Shown: positions 37,891 to 47,817 of the stretch, piece after piece | How the letters are laid out: every line of letters starts with the position of its first letter | Position numbering within the stretch: position 1 is the first letter of the stretch | Origin: Janthinobacterium sp. GW458P | GTDB taxonomy: Bacteria > Pseudomonadota > Gammaproteobacteria > Burkholderiales > Burkholderiaceae_D | Length of the DNA: 64,000 nucleotides | NCBI RefSeq assembly: GCF_002127585.1 | Contig: NZ_NEGZ01000013.1 | Coordinates: forward strand, 24,770 to 88,769 | Direction: 5' to 3' | Program-made: the position numbers and the translations under genes | Notes under the pieces: generated by a model | Seen by the model: only the letters and a program-made list of their open reading frames with translations | Database searches by the model: none | Told to the model about the DNA's origin: nothing

Positions 37891-37988
37891 GACTGGGGTC
37901 GGCCGCTTCGCGGTGGCAAGACGCTCCATTGGAGCGTCTTGCCACTCAGGGTCCGACCCCGGCAGTTCGGTCTTCGGGGTGAAAATTG
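37891..37988 (-). repeat. GGGGTC-bounded palindromic element, copy B
   Basis: The + strand begins ACTGGGGTCGG and ends CCGACCCCGG, then GGGGTGAAAATT at the right. Inside is a perfect 14-bp hairpin, TGGCAAGACGCTCC (37914-37927) with its complement at 37931-37944. Outer AAGAC/GTCTT bases can also pair. It shares the borders, but not the inner hairpin, with copies A and C. It lies between the ppiD terminator and the tesA stop. Confidence 0.65.
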
Positions 37989-38007
37989 AGTGAACTTATG
38001 AACCGGC

Positions 38008-38697
38008 TTACTTCGCCCCCAGCAACGGCGCCAGTTGTGGCCAGATATTTTTCAGGATCGCCGGATGCGCCTTGGCATTCGGGTGCATGCGGTCGGCCTG
38101 GAACAGCTGCGGCTGGTCGGCGATGCCTTCGAACATGAAGGGTACGAGCGGCGCCTTCCATTCCTTTGCCAGCTTGCCGTACACGCCATAAAATTGCTCG
38201 CCATAGGCGCGGCCGTAGTTGGGCGGCATGCGCATGCCCACCAGCACCACCTGCGCGCCTGTTTTCCTGGCCGCGTCGCCCATGGCGCGCAGGTTCGCTT
38301 CGGCGGCCGCCACGGGCAAGCCGCGCAAGCCGTCGTTGGCGCCCAGCTCGATCAGCACCACGTCCGGCCGGTGCCTGGCCAGCAGGGCGGGCAGGCGCGC
38401 GCGGCCGCCGCTGGTGGTCTCGCCGCTGATGCTGGCGTTGACGATGCGCGTGTCGTTCTTTTGCGCTTGCAGCCGCTGTTCCAGCAGCGCCACCCAGCCC
38501 GTGCCCCGCGCCAGCCCGTACTCGGCCGAGAGACTATCGCCGAGCACCAGCAGCGTTTTTGGTGCAGAATAGGCGTTCGTCATGCCTGACGCCAGGAGCA
38601 GGGCTGCCGCAGGAAGCAAGGACAGGGTGCGCCGCCGCAGGCGGTTGCCGCCCTTGACACTTATTTGTTCACGAAATTTCTTAAGATAGATCAGCAT
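38008..38697 (-). CDS. tesA: Arylesterase / lysophospholipase, TesA-type GDSL hydrolase
   Basis: 229 residues with an N-terminal signal peptide (LLPAAALLLASGMTNAYSA). SGNH/GDSL motifs are all present: LVLGDSLSAEYG (nucleophile Ser), ISGETTSGG, GANDGLRG, and DRMHPNAKAH with the catalytic Asp and His. Expected periplasmic thioesterase/lysophospholipase/arylesterase. The ATG at 38697 overlaps the divergent ybbA start (CATG). The tesA-ybbA divergent pair is conserved in E. coli. Confidence 0.9.
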   Translation of the reverse strand: MLIYLKKFREQISVKGGNRLRRRTLSLLPAAALLLASGMTNAYSAPKTLLVLGDSLSAEYGLARGTGWVALLEQRLQAQKNDTRIVNASISGETTSGGRARLPALLARHRPDVVLIELGANDGLRGLPVAAAEANLRAMGDAARKTGAQVVLVGMRMPPNYGRAYGEQFYGVYGKLAKEWKAPLVPFMFEGIADQPQLFQADRMHPNAKAHPAILKNIWPQLAPLLGAK

Positions 38698-39469
38698 GCC
38701 CGAATTCCCTAAAGCGACTTCCACCAGTTTTCTCCCGTCCGAGACAGCAGCACGGCGGGCCGCCCAGCAGCCCGCCGCAAGCAACAGCCAAAACGGCCAA
38801 AATGCCCGGCCGGCCATCGAAGTGGTCCAGCTGGCCAAGCGCGTACCCGATGCCGATGGCGAGCTGACCATCCTGCATCAAGTCGATTTTACCGTGCAAA
38901 CGGCCGAGACGCTGGCCATCGTCGGCGCCTCCGGTTCCGGCAAGTCGACCTTGCTCGGCCTGCTGGCGGGGCTGGACACGCCCAGCGCAGGCAAGGTGGT
39001 GCTCGACGGCACCGATATCTTCGCCCTCGATGAAGACGGCCGCGCCGGTTTCCGCAAGGACAAGCTCGGTTTCGTGTTCCAGTCCTTCCAGCTGCTGGCC
39101 CACCTGACGGCGCTGGAAAACGTCATGCTGCCGCTGGAATTGCGCGGCGACCCCGATGCGAAGGAAAAGGCGCAAGCCATGCTGGGCAGAGTGCACCTGG
39201 GCAGCCGCCTGAAGCATTATCCGAAATACCTGTCCGGCGGCGAGCAGCAGCGCGTGGCGCTGGCGCGCGCGTTCGTGACGGAGCCGCCGCTGCTGTTCGC
39301 CGACGAGCCGACGGGCAGCCTGGACGCCGCCACCGGCGAAGCCGTGATCCAGCTGATGTTCGAGCTGAACCGTGAACGGGGTTCGACCCTGGTGCTGGTC
39401 ACGCATGACAATTCGATTGCGGCCCGCTGCGGCCGGACGATTACGATCTCAGCAGGCCGTTTGATCTAG
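38696..39469 (+). CDS. ybbA: YbbA-type ABC transporter ATP-binding protein
   Basis: 257 residues. Walker A GASGSGKST, Q-loop VFQSFQLL, signature LSGGEQQRVALARAF, Walker B LLFADEPTGSLD and the switch His in VTHDN. MacB/LolD-like ATPase. About 40 N-terminal residues (rich in Ala, Gln, Asn) precede the fold and look poorly conserved; a later start is possible. In E. coli the permease ybbP follows; here the next gene is the unrelated nnr on the other strand, so the ATPase has no adjacent permease. Confidence 0.87.
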   Translation: MPEFPKATSTSFLPSETAARRAAQQPAASNSQNGQNARPAIEVVQLAKRVPDADGELTILHQVDFTVQTAETLAIVGASGSGKSTLLGLLAGLDTPSAGKVVLDGTDIFALDEDGRAGFRKDKLGFVFQSFQLLAHLTALENVMLPLELRGDPDAKEKAQAMLGRVHLGSRLKHYPKYLSGGEQQRVALARAFVTEPPLLFADEPTGSLDAATGEAVIQLMFELNRERGSTLVLVTHDNSIAARCGRTITISAGRLI

Positions 39470-39477
39470 AGCAGTGA

Positions 39478-41034
39478 TCATGCCGACAAGGCATTGATCA
39501 GCTTGCGGATGGCCGGGATCAGTTCCCCGGCCGTCAGGCCGATGGGGCCGTTGCCCGCCGCCACCAGCGCATCGGCGGCCGCGCCGTGCAGCCATACGGC
39601 GCCAAGCGCCGCTTCCCATTCCGGCCAGCCCTGCGCCAGCAGGCTGCCGCACAGGCCGGACAGCACGTCGCCCGTGCCGGCCGTCGCCAGCGCGGGGCCG
39701 CCCGTGTTGTTGATGACGATGCCGCCATCGGGCGCGGCGATTACCGTGCCCGATCCTTTCAGGACGACGATCACGCCCAGCTGCGCCGCCAGCTGGCGCG
39801 CCGCGCCCGGGCGGTCGGCCTGCACCTCGGCCACCGTCAGGTCGAGCAGGCGCGCCGCCTCCAGCGGATGCGGCGTCAATATCGTCGCGCCCGCGCCCGT
39901 GCGCACGGCCAGCGCCGATTGCAGCTCCGGCTCGGCCGCCATCAGGTTCAGCGCGTCCGCGTCCAGCAGCAGCGGGCTGTCGCTGTCAATGGCACGCTGC
40001 AGCAGCTCCACCGTATCGGCGTCGTCGCCCAGGCCCGGTCCCGCCACCAGCGCGGCAAAGTGCAGGCCCGAGAAATCCACGTCCTGCGCACGGCGGCACA
40101 TCAGTTCCGGCTGGCCGCTGTCAAACGCGGGCGGTGCGTCGGGAAAGGCGATGTACACTCTTCCCGCGCCCGCATGCAGGGCCGCGCGTGCCGCCAGGAT
40201 GGGCGCGCCGGCCATGCCTTGCGCGCCGCCGATGACGGCCACGCTGCCGTAGCTGCCCTTGTGGGTGTTCTGGCGCCGTGGCAGCAAATGGCGCGCAAAC
40301 AGGTGCAGGCCGCCCAGCTGCGCCCTGGCTTCCGGCAGCAGGGCGGGATCGATCGCCAGCGCCGCCACTTCCACTTCGCCCGCATGGTCGCGGCCATGCG
40401 CCGTGTGCAGGCCCGGCTTGTCGCCGATGAAGGTCAGCGTGTGCGTGGCGCGGATGGCCACGCCGTCGACGGCGCCCGTGTCCGCGTGCAGGCCGCTGGG
40501 CACGTCGAGCGCCAGCACGGGGCAATCGAGCTTGTTGACCAGTTGCGCCATGTCGCGGCATTCGCCGTCCAGGGGGCGCGTAGCGCCGATGCCGAACAGG
40601 CCGTCGATGACGAGGTTCCATGGCGCCGCGGCCACGGCGGCCGCAGCCGTGCTGGTGGCCGCCTCCATGCAGCGCGCGGCGCTGTTGCGGGCGCGGCTCA
40701 GCGCCACTTCGCGTTCGGGCGAGGTGGCGTGCGCCGCGGGCGCCAGCCAGAAGAGCACTTCGATGCCGCTGCCGGCCAGGTGGGCGGCAGCTTCGAGCGC
40801 GTCGCCGCCGTTGTCGCCGGGGCCGGCCAGCACGAGCGCGCGCATGTGGCCCGCGCTGGCGCGGTCTTCCTGCCCGTGCAGCAGCTTCAGGGCGGTGCTG
40901 GCGGCGGCCTGCCCGGCGCGCTGCATCAGGGCGCCCTGCGGCAAGGCCTGCGCTGCCGCCTGTTCGATGGCGCGGATGTCGGCGATGGTGTACAGCGGGG
41001 TGGCGGAGTCGATCAGGGTCATGGCGTCTTCCAT
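39478..41034 (-). CDS. nnr: Bifunctional NAD(P)H-hydrate epimerase / ADP-dependent dehydratase
   Basis: 518 residues, fusion of a YjeF N-terminal epimerase (about 20-225, with GPGDNGGDALEAA and DGLFGIGATRPL) and a C-terminal ribokinase-like dehydratase (about 240-515, VIGGAQGMAGAPILA, and ATAGTGDVLSGL with the catalytic Asp). Repairs hydrated NADH and NADPH. Either ATG, at 41034 or four codons later at 41022 (GGAAG upstream), may be used. Convergent with ybbA, divergent from the 5-oxoprolinase gene. Confidence 0.92.
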   Translation of the reverse strand: MEDAMTLIDSATPLYTIADIRAIEQAAAQALPQGALMQRAGQAAASTALKLLHGQEDRASAGHMRALVLAGPGDNGGDALEAAAHLAGSGIEVLFWLAPAAHATSPEREVALSRARNSAARCMEAATSTAAAAVAAAPWNLVIDGLFGIGATRPLDGECRDMAQLVNKLDCPVLALDVPSGLHADTGAVDGVAIRATHTLTFIGDKPGLHTAHGRDHAGEVEVAALAIDPALLPEARAQLGGLHLFARHLLPRRQNTHKGSYGSVAVIGGAQGMAGAPILAARAALHAGAGRVYIAFPDAPPAFDSGQPELMCRRAQDVDFSGLHFAALVAGPGLGDDADTVELLQRAIDSDSPLLLDADALNLMAAEPELQSALAVRTGAGATILTPHPLEAARLLDLTVAEVQADRPGAARQLAAQLGVIVVLKGSGTVIAAPDGGIVINNTGGPALATAGTGDVLSGLCGSLLAQGWPEWEAALGAVWLHGAAADALVAAGNGPIGLTAGELIPAIRKLINALSA

Positions 41035-41153
41035 TAGTCAGTATTCCTTCAACATAAGGCTGATCGGCGCGGAAGGCAAGGCGCGCACGCCTGCCGCGTG
41101 CCGCAAATTGTGCGGCTACAATAGCCATCTCACATAGCGCGGGAGGCAGGACG

Positions 41154-44100
41154 ATGGACTGGCAATTCTGGATCGACCGGGGCGGCACCTTTACGGACAT
41201 CGTGGCGCGCCGTCCTGACGGCAGCCTGGCCACCTGCAAGCTGCTGTCGGAAAACCCTGGCCAGTACCGCGACGCGGCGCTGGCCGGCATGCGCCAGCTG
41301 ATGGGCCTTGCGCCGGGCGCGCCGCTGCCCGTGGAGCGGCTGGGTGCCATCAAGATGGGCACGACCGTGGCGACGAACGCGCTGCTCGAACGCAAGGGCG
41401 AGCCGACCGTGCTGGCCATCACGCGGGGGTTCCGCGACGCGCTGCGCATCGCCTACCAGAACCGCCCGCAGCTGTTTGCGCGCCAGATCATCTTGCCCGA
41501 ACTGCTGTACGGCGCAGTGATCGAGATCAATGAACGCATGGGCGCCCACGGCGACGTCGTCATGCCGCTCGACGAGGATGCGGCCAGCGCGGCGCTGCGG
41601 CGCGCGCATGCGCGCGGCGCGCGCGCCATCGCCATCGTGCTGATGCACGGCTACCGCTACCACGCGCACGAGGCGCGCCTGGCGCAGCTGGCGCGCGAGG
41701 CGGGCTTTACGCAGGTGTCCGTGTCGCACGAGGTCAGCCCCATGATGAAACTGGTGGCGCGCGGCGACACCACCGTCGTCGACGCCTATCTGTCGCCCAT
41801 CCTGCGCCGCTACGTCAATCAGCTGGCGATGGAGCTGCCCGGCGTGCACCTGCAATTCATGCAGTCGAACGGCGGCTTGACGGATGCGCGCGCCTTCCAG
41901 GGCAAGGACAGCATCCTGTCCGGCCCCGCCGGCGGCATCGTCGGCATGGTGCGCGCCAGCGCGCTGGCCGGCTTCGACAAGGTCATCGGCTTCGACATGG
42001 GCGGCACGTCCACCGACGTGTCGCATTACGCGGGCGAGTTCGAACGCGTGTTCGAGACGCAGATCGCCGGCGTGCGCATGCGCGCACCGATGATGAGCAT
42101 CCACACGGTGGCGGCGGGCGGCGGCTCCATCCTGCATTTCGACGGCGCCCGCTACAAGGTGGGGCCGGACAGCGCGGGCGCCAATCCCGGCCCGGCCAGC
42201 TACCGGCGCGGCGGCCCGCTGGCCGTCACCGACTGCAACGTCATGCTGGGCAAGCTGCAGCCGGCCTTCTTCCCCCGCGTTTTCGGCCCCGATGCCGACG
42301 AAGCGCTGGATGCGGCCACCGTGCGCGCCCAGTTCGAAGCGCTGGCGCGCGCGGCGAGCGCCAGCGGCGGCGCGGCGACCACCGCGGAACAGGTGGCCGA
42401 AGGCTATATCGCCATCGCCGTGGGCAATATGGCCAACGCCATCAAGCAGATTTCCGTGCAGCGCGGCCACGACGTCACCGAATATACCTTGACCAGCTTT
42501 GGCGGCGCGGGCGGCCAGCACGCCTGCCTGGTGGCCGATGCGCTGGGCATGCGCACCGTCTTCATCCACAGCCTGGCGGGGGTGATGTCGGCCTACGGCA
42601 TGGGCCTGGCCGACCAGAGCGCCATGCGCGAACAGGCCGTCGAAGCGGCATTGGGCGCATATCCGGCCCTGGCGCGCGATGTCGCGGCCCTGGGTGAACT
42701 GGCGCGCGGCGATTTGCTGCGCCAGGGCGTGGCGCTTGACCGCATCGCGCTCGTGCCGCGCGTGCACCTGCGCTACGAAGGCACGGATACGGCCCTCGTC
42801 GTGCCGTTCGATACGGTGCCTGGCATGCAGGCGCAGTTCGAAGCGGCGTACAAAAAGCGCTTTTCCTTCCTCATGCCGGCGCGCGCGCTGGTCGTCGAAG
42901 CCATTTCCGTGGAAGCCATCGGCGCGTCCGATGCGCCGCCAATGGCCGCGCCGGCCCATGCGCCCCGCGCAGGCGCGCTGGCGCCCATGGAAACGGTGGC
43001 CATGTACTGCGCCGGCGCCTGGCGCGACAGCGGCCTGTATGCGGCGGACAGCCTGCGTCCCGGCGACGCCATCGACGGTCCGGCCATCGTCAGCGACGCC
43101 AACGCCACCACCGTGATCGAGCCGGGCTGGCGCGCCGAGGTGACGGCGCACGGCCATTTGATCCTGCGCAGAGTGGAGGCCTTGCCCGCGCGCGTCGCCA
43201 AGGGTTTGCCAACAGCGACGCAGGCCGACCCCGTGATGCTGGAAATTTTCAATAATCTGTTCATGTCGATCGCCGAGCAGATGGGCCTGCGCCTGCAGAA
43301 TACGGCCCATTCCGTCAACATCAAGGAGCGCCTGGACTTCAGCTGCGCCATCTTCGACGCCCAAGGCCAGCTGATCGCCAACGCGCCGCACATGCCCGTG
43401 CACCTCGGTTCCATGGGCGAGAGCATCCGCACCGTGATGACGCGCAATGCGGGCGCCATGCGGCCCGGCGACGTCTTCATGCTGAACGACCCGTACCACG
43501 GCGGCACGCACCTGCCCGACGTGACGGTGATTTCCCCCGTGTTCGATGAAAACGGCGAGGCCATCCTGTTCTATGTCGGCTCGCGCGGCCACCATGCGGA
43601 CATCGGCGGCACCACGCCAGGCTCCATGCCGCCCGACTCCACGCGCATCGAGCAAGAGGGCGTGTTGATCGACAATTTCAAGCTGGTCGACGGCGCCACG
43701 GGGGCGATGCGCGAAGCGGAAACCCTGGCCCTGCTGGCGGGCGCCAGCTGGCCGGCCCGCAATCCCCGGCAAAACCTGGCCGACCTGCGCGCCCAGGTGG
43801 CGGCCAACCAGAAGGGAGCCGAGGAGCTGCATGGCATGGTCGCGCATTTCGGCTTGCCAGTCGTGCAAGCCTATATGGGCCACGTGCAGGACAATGCGGA
43901 GGAAGCCGTGCGCCGGGTCATCACCACCCTTAAGGACGGCAGCTATGCTTTGGCGCTGGACAACGGCGCGCAGATCAAGGTGGCGATCACGGTCGACGCG
44001 GCCCGGCGCAGCGCCGTCATCGACTTCACGGGCACCTCCGCCCAGCTGCCGAACAACTTCAATGCGCCGTCCGCCGTCTGCATGGCGGCCGTGCTGTACG

Positions 44101-44762
44101 TGTTCCGCACCCTCGTCGACGACGACATTCCCTTGAACGCGGGCTGCCTGAAGCCCTTGACCGTCATCATCCCGCCCGGCTCCATGCTCAATCCGCAGTA
44201 CCCGGCCTCCGTCGTCTCGGGCAACGTGGAAACCTCGACCTGCATCACCAACGCCCTGTACGGCGCGCTGGGGGCCATGGCCGCCTCGCAGGGCACGATG
44301 AACAATTTCACGTTCGGCAGCGAGAAATATCAGTATTACGAGACGATATCGGGCGGCTCGGGCGCCGGCCCCGGCTTCGACGGCACGGACGTGGTGCAGA
44401 CTAACATGACCAATTCGCGCCTGACGGACCCGGAAATCCTGGAATGGCGCTTCCCCGTGCGCCTCGACAGCTACAGCATCCGCGCCGGTTCGGGCGGGGC
44501 GGGGCGCTGGCAGGGCGGCAACGGCGGCGTGCGCCGGGTGCGCTTTCTGGAACCGATGACGGCCGCCATCCTGTCGAACAACCGGATTATTGCGCCGTTC
44601 GGCATGGACGGCGGCGCGCCGGGCGCGCTGGGGCGCAACTACGTCGAGCGCGTGGACGGCACGGTGGAGCAGCTGGCGCATATCGGCAAGACCGCCATGC
44701 ACCCCGGCGACGTGTTCGTCATCGAGACGCCGGGCGGCGGCGGCTACGGCAAGCCGGAATAG
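41154..44762 (+). CDS. oplAH: 5-oxoprolinase, fused HyuA-HyuB type
   Basis: 1,202 residues in one chain, like the eukaryotic-style ATP-dependent 5-oxoprolinase. HyuA half: [15 protein letters not shown] at the N-terminus, [15 protein letters not shown] and [14 protein letters not shown]. HyuB half from about residue 695: [30 protein letters not shown] and [16 protein letters not shown]. Opens 5-oxoproline to glutamate with ATP hydrolysis. GGAGG lies seven bases before the ATG and a TACAAT at 41117 is a likely -10. Its 3' end overlaps the convergent AraC regulator by 19 bases. Confidence 0.93.
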   Translation: MDWQFWIDRGGTFTDIVARRPDGSLATCKLLSENPGQYRDAALAGMRQLMGLAPGAPLPVERLGAIKMGTTVATNALLERKGEPTVLAITRGFRDALRIAYQNRPQLFARQIILPELLYGAVIEINERMGAHGDVVMPLDEDAASAALRRAHARGARAIAIVLMHGYRYHAHEARLAQLAREAGFTQVSVSHEVSPMMKLVARGDTTVVDAYLSPILRRYVNQLAMELPGVHLQFMQSNGGLTDARAFQGKDSILSGPAGGIVGMVRASALAGFDKVIGFDMGGTSTDVSHYAGEFERVFETQIAGVRMRAPMMSIHTVAAGGGSILHFDGARYKVGPDSAGANPGPASYRRGGPLAVTDCNVMLGKLQPAFFPRVFGPDADEALDAATVRAQFEALARAASASGGAATTAEQVAEGYIAIAVGNMANAIKQISVQRGHDVTEYTLTSFGGAGGQHACLVADALGMRTVFIHSLAGVMSAYGMGLADQSAMREQAVEAALGAYPALARDVAALGELARGDLLRQGVALDRIALVPRVHLRYEGTDTALVVPFDTVPGMQAQFEAAYKKRFSFLMPARALVVEAISVEAIGASDAPPMAAPAHAPRAGALAPMETVAMYCAGAWRDSGLYAADSLRPGDAIDGPAIVSDANATTVIEPGWRAEVTAHGHLILRRVEALPARVAKGLPTATQADPVMLEIFNNLFMSIAEQMGLRLQNTAHSVNIKERLDFSCAIFDAQGQLIANAPHMPVHLGSMGESIRTVMTRNAGAMRPGDVFMLNDPYHGGTHLPDVTVISPVFDENGEAILFYVGSRGHHADIGGTTPGSMPPDSTRIEQEGVLIDNFKLVDGATGAMREAETLALLAGASWPARNPRQNLADLRAQVAANQKGAEELHGMVAHFGLPVVQAYMGHVQDNAEEAVRRVITTLKDGSYALALDNGAQIKVAITVDAARRSAVIDFTGTSAQLPNNFNAPSAVCMAAVLYVFRTLVDDDIPLNAGCLKPLTVIIPPGSMLNPQYPASVVSGNVETSTCITNALYGALGAMAASQGTMNNFTFGSEKYQYYETISGGSGAGPGFDGTDVVQTNMTNSRLTDPEILEWRFPVRLDSYSIRAGSGGAGRWQGGNGGVRRVRFLEPMTAAILSNNRIIAPFGMDGGAPGALGRNYVERVDGTVEQLAHIGKTAMHPGDVFVIETPGGGGYGKPE

Positions 44763-45703
44763 GCGGTACCGGCGCCGGCGTTGGCCCCGCTCAGCTGCGC
44801 GCGCACCAGGCCCACGTCGCGCATGGGCGCGCGGCCGAACTGGCGGCTGTATTCGCGGCTGAACTGCGATTCGCTGGCGTAGCCGACGCGGTAGCCGGCC
44901 GTGCCGGCGTCGATCTGCTCGACCAGCATGAGGCGCCGCGCCTCCTGCAGGCGCAGCAGCTTCTGGTACTGCATCGGCGTCATGGCCGTAATCGCCTTGA
45001 AGTGGTGGTGCAGCGAGGACATGCTCATGTTCGCCATGCCGGCCAGGTGCTCGATGCGCAGCGGCTGCGCGTAATGGTGTTTGATCCAGTCGATGGCTTG
45101 CGCCACCTGGTGCGACTGGCTGCTGGCCAGCGCCATGTGGCGCAAACGCGCGCCCACGGGGCCGTTGAGCAGGCGGTAGGTCAGTTCACGGCGGATCAAG
45201 GGCGCCAGGGCGGCGATTTCGCCCGGTTTGTCGAGCAGGCGCACGAGGCGCAGCATGGCGTCGAGCAGCTCGGGCGAGACGTCGCTGACGGAAATGCCGC
45301 GCGTGGCGGGCAGGATCTTCTGCTGCGCGCTGCCAACCGCGCCGCCGGCGCTTTCGCTGTCGAGCAGGGCCGCCACGTCGGCGATGTCGATGCCCAGCAC
45401 CACGCACAGATGCGGCTGTTCCTCGCTTGCCTGCGCCACGCGCACCTGCACGGGCAGGTCGACGGACGTCAGCAGATACTGCATGCGGCTGTAGTGGAAG
45501 GTGTCGCTGCCCAGGGTGACGTCCTTCGCGCCCTGCGCGATGATGGCCACGCTGGGGCGCGCCGCGTGGAACAGCGACTCCGTGACCGAGGACTGGCGGT
45601 GGAACGTCAGGTTGGCGATGGCCGTCGCGTAGTCGCCGTTGCGCGGCGCATGGCGGCTGATCAGGGCGGCGATTTCATCTTGCGGGAGGATCTGTGCGGA
45701 CAT
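44744..45703 (-). CDS. AraC family transcriptional regulator with AraC_N domain
   Basis: 319 residues. N-terminal AraC_N-type sensor domain ([21 protein letters not shown], typical of PF06719) and two C-terminal helix-turn-helix units ([22 protein letters not shown] and [22 protein letters not shown]). The start [10 protein letters not shown] at 45703; the open frame to 45895 would cross the divergent promoter. Such regulators are often divergent from aldehyde or alcohol dehydrogenase genes, as here; it probably activates the gene at 45879. Confidence 0.9.
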   Translation of the reverse strand: MSAQILPQDEIAALISRHAPRNGDYATAIANLTFHRQSSVTESLFHAARPSVAIIAQGAKDVTLGSDTFHYSRMQYLLTSVDLPVQVRVAQASEEQPHLCVVLGIDIADVAALLDSESAGGAVGSAQQKILPATRGISVSDVSPELLDAMLRLVRLLDKPGEIAALAPLIRRELTYRLLNGPVGARLRHMALASSQSHQVAQAIDWIKHHYAQPLRIEHLAGMANMSMSSLHHHFKAITAMTPMQYQKLLRLQEARRLMLVEQIDAGTAGYRVGYASESQFSREYSRQFGRAPMRDVGLVRAQLSGANAGAGTAYSGLP

Positions 45704-45753
45704 GGGGGCAGTATGCGTCAGGCGGGGAGGGCGGGGCTTGATCTTACGCAGAT

Positions 45754-45787
45754 TTGGAGGATCGTGCAAAGGTCTTGCAGGATCGCG
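45754..45787. promoter_or_regulatory. Direct-repeat operator for the AraC regulator
   Basis: TTGGAGGATCGTG (45754-45766) and TTGCAGGATCGCG (45775-45787) are direct repeats matching at 11 of 13 bases and offset by exactly 21 bases, two helical turns. They lie between the divergent regulator and dehydrogenase genes, the arrangement expected for an AraC dimer site. Confidence 0.55.
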
Positions 45788-45878
45788 GTAACGGCGGACC
45801 GGCATCTCGGGCACACTTGTGCAATCGCATGCATGGCACGCGTTCCCCTCGTCACACATTACAGATACAGGAGTTTTC

Positions 45879-46931
45879 ATGAGCACCATCGCCAAAGGCT
45901 ACGCCGCACTGGGCCCCGCCTCCGCACTGCAACCGTTCACGTTCGAGCGCCGCGCCCCGCGCGAAGACGACGTGGCCATCTCGATCAAATATTGCGGCGT
46001 GTGCCATTCCGACATCCACCAGGCGCGCGACGAATGGGGCGGTTCCGCCTTTCCCATGGTGCCCGGCCATGAAATCGCCGGCGTCGTCACGGCTGTCGGC
46101 GCCAATGTGAGCAAGTTCAAGGTGGGCGACCACGTGGGCGTGGGCTGCTTCGTCGATTCCTGCACCACCTGCAAGACGCGCAACGTGGACCTGGAACAGT
46201 ACATGCCGGGCCTGATCCAGACCTACAACGGCGTCGAAGCGGACGGCAAGACGGCCACGCAGGGCGGCTATTCGGACAGCATCGTCGTCAAGGAAGGCTA
46301 TGTGCTGTCGATTCCCGACAACCTGCCATTGGACGCGGCCGCGCCCCTGCTGTGCGCCGGCATCACCCTGTACTCGCCGCTGAACCACTGGAAGGCCGGC
46401 CCTGGCAAGCAGGTGGCCATCCTGGGCATGGGCGGCCTGGGCCACATGGGCGTGAAAATCGCCCACGCCATGGGCGCCGAAGTGACGGTGCTGAGCCAGA
46501 CCCTGTCGAAGCGCGAAGACGGCCTGCGCCTGGGCGCCGACCACTACTACGCCACCAACGACGCGCAAACGTTCAGCAAGCTGGCCGGCACGTTTGATTT
46601 GATCATCTGCACCGTGGGCGCGGCCATCGACTGGAACCAGTACATCAACCTGCTGAAAGTGGACGGCAACATGGTCATCGTCGGCATCCCCGACGGCGCC
46701 GTGCCGCCGATCAGCGCCTTCGGCCTGGTGGGCGCGCGCCGCAGCCTGTCCGGCTCCATGATCGGTTCGATCAAGGAAACCCAGGAAATGCTGGATTTCT
46801 GCGGCAAGCACAATATTGTCTCGGACATCGAGATCATCCGCATCCAGGATATCAATGAGGCGTTCGAGCGCGTCGTCAAAAGCGACGTCAGATATCGTTT
46901 CGTCATCGACATGGCGTCGTTGGCTGAGTAA
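45879..46931 (+). CDS. NAD(P)-dependent alcohol dehydrogenase (YahK/CAD-like)
   Basis: 350 residues, medium-chain zinc alcohol dehydrogenase. The catalytic zinc ligands are in [10 protein letters not shown] and VPGHEIAG, and [14 protein letters not shown] binds the cofactor. The structural-zinc loop reads [17 protein letters not shown]: relatives have four cysteines here, ending EQYC, but the third and fourth are replaced (Arg and Met). Start [10 protein letters not shown] at 45879 with AGGAG upstream. Probably reduces aldehydes; likely controlled by the divergent AraC protein. Confidence 0.9.
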   Translation: MSTIAKGYAALGPASALQPFTFERRAPREDDVAISIKYCGVCHSDIHQARDEWGGSAFPMVPGHEIAGVVTAVGANVSKFKVGDHVGVGCFVDSCTTCKTRNVDLEQYMPGLIQTYNGVEADGKTATQGGYSDSIVVKEGYVLSIPDNLPLDAAAPLLCAGITLYSPLNHWKAGPGKQVAILGMGGLGHMGVKIAHAMGAEVTVLSQTLSKREDGLRLGADHYYATNDAQTFSKLAGTFDLIICTVGAAIDWNQYINLLKVDGNMVIVGIPDGAVPPISAFGLVGARRSLSGSMIGSIKETQEMLDFCGKHNIVSDIEIIRIQDINEAFERVVKSDVRYRFVIDMASLAE

Positions 46932-46937
46932 TTTGAC

Positions 46938-46969
46938 AAGGGGGCAGGCCCGCCGGGCCTGTCTCCCTT
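46938..46969. terminator. GC hairpin after the alcohol dehydrogenase
   Basis: AAGGGGGCAGGCCC pairs with GGGCCTGTCTCCCTT around a short centre. It lacks a T-run, so it is a weak or factor-assisted end signal between convergent genes. Confidence 0.45.
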
Positions 46970-47127
46970 GGTCCCCGCCATCGCTTCATCCCCGCCAAAA
47001 ATCAGGTTCCCGCGTCAATTGGCGTCGTCAGCAGCGCCCGCCATGCGGATCAACTGTGGCATGCACTGATCCTGCGCCTGCTGGCGCGGCAGCGCGGCCG
47101 CTGATCAAGGCAATGCCCGCAACTTGC

Positions 47128-47532
47128 TCAGCGTGCCGCTTCCGGCGCCGTCCAGACCAGGTTCCACAGGTGGCCATCGATATCCTCGAAGCCCTGGTCA
47201 TACATGAAGCCATGGTCCTCGGGCGGATGCGGTATGCGGCCGCCGGCGGCAGCGGCCCTGGCGATCAGGCTGTCCACCTCTTCCCGGCTTTCGCAATTGA
47301 GGCAAATGACGACTTCATTGGCTTGCCTTGCATTCGCCACCGGCTTGTCGATCAGGGACTGGAAGAAGGGTTCGGTCGTCAGCATGGCCTGGATGGTATC
47401 GCCGACGATGTGCATGAACGCCGCGTTCTCTGCGCTGAAGCGGGGATTGAAGGCAAAGCCGAGAGCGGAAAAGAAGGCCCGGGATTTGTCCAGGTCCTTC
47501 ACGGGCAGGTTGAGGATGATCTGTTTGTTCAT
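47128..47532 (-). CDS. VOC family protein (glyoxalase/bleomycin-resistance fold)
   Basis: 134 residues. NLPVKDLDKSRAFFSALGF at the N-terminus and FEDIDGHLWNLVW near the C-terminus are typical of one-domain VOC proteins; the last Asp-Gly-His-Leu-Trp segment usually carries a metal or substrate residue. Role unknown: such proteins range from glyoxalases to antibiotic-binding proteins. Ribosome-binding AGGAGG precedes the ATG. Convergent with the alcohol dehydrogenase gene. Confidence 0.85.
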   Translation of the reverse strand: MNKQIILNLPVKDLDKSRAFFSALGFAFNPRFSAENAAFMHIVGDTIQAMLTTEPFFQSLIDKPVANARQANEVVICLNCESREEVDSLIARAAAAGGRIPHPPEDHGFMYDQGFEDIDGHLWNLVWTAPEAAR

Positions 47533-47817
47533 GGTGCCTCCTTGCCAGGGTGGAATAGGGCGGACCAGGGGGAATGGGCAGGCGGCGCCTCATTCCTGCG
47601 GCTACGGTCCGTCACGACTGTACCTCATTTGACAGCGCAGCGGCAGTCAGTTCAATTCTGAGTGGCCGCAGCATGTTCAATTAATCAACATTATATATAA
47701 GTGCTTATGTAAATCATGCTACCATGGCTGCATGCAATCGTGACTGTGCACACCATCGTCGTGCGCACTTTTTCACACAACGATAAGACGATTCGTAGTC
47801 CAACTTGGAGGAAAGAT

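Noticed and set aside
41130..44702. 1,190-codon open frame antisense to the 5-oxoprolinase gene
   Set aside because: It is the mirror of a real high-GC gene; its translation is rich in Arg/His/Gln with no family pattern.
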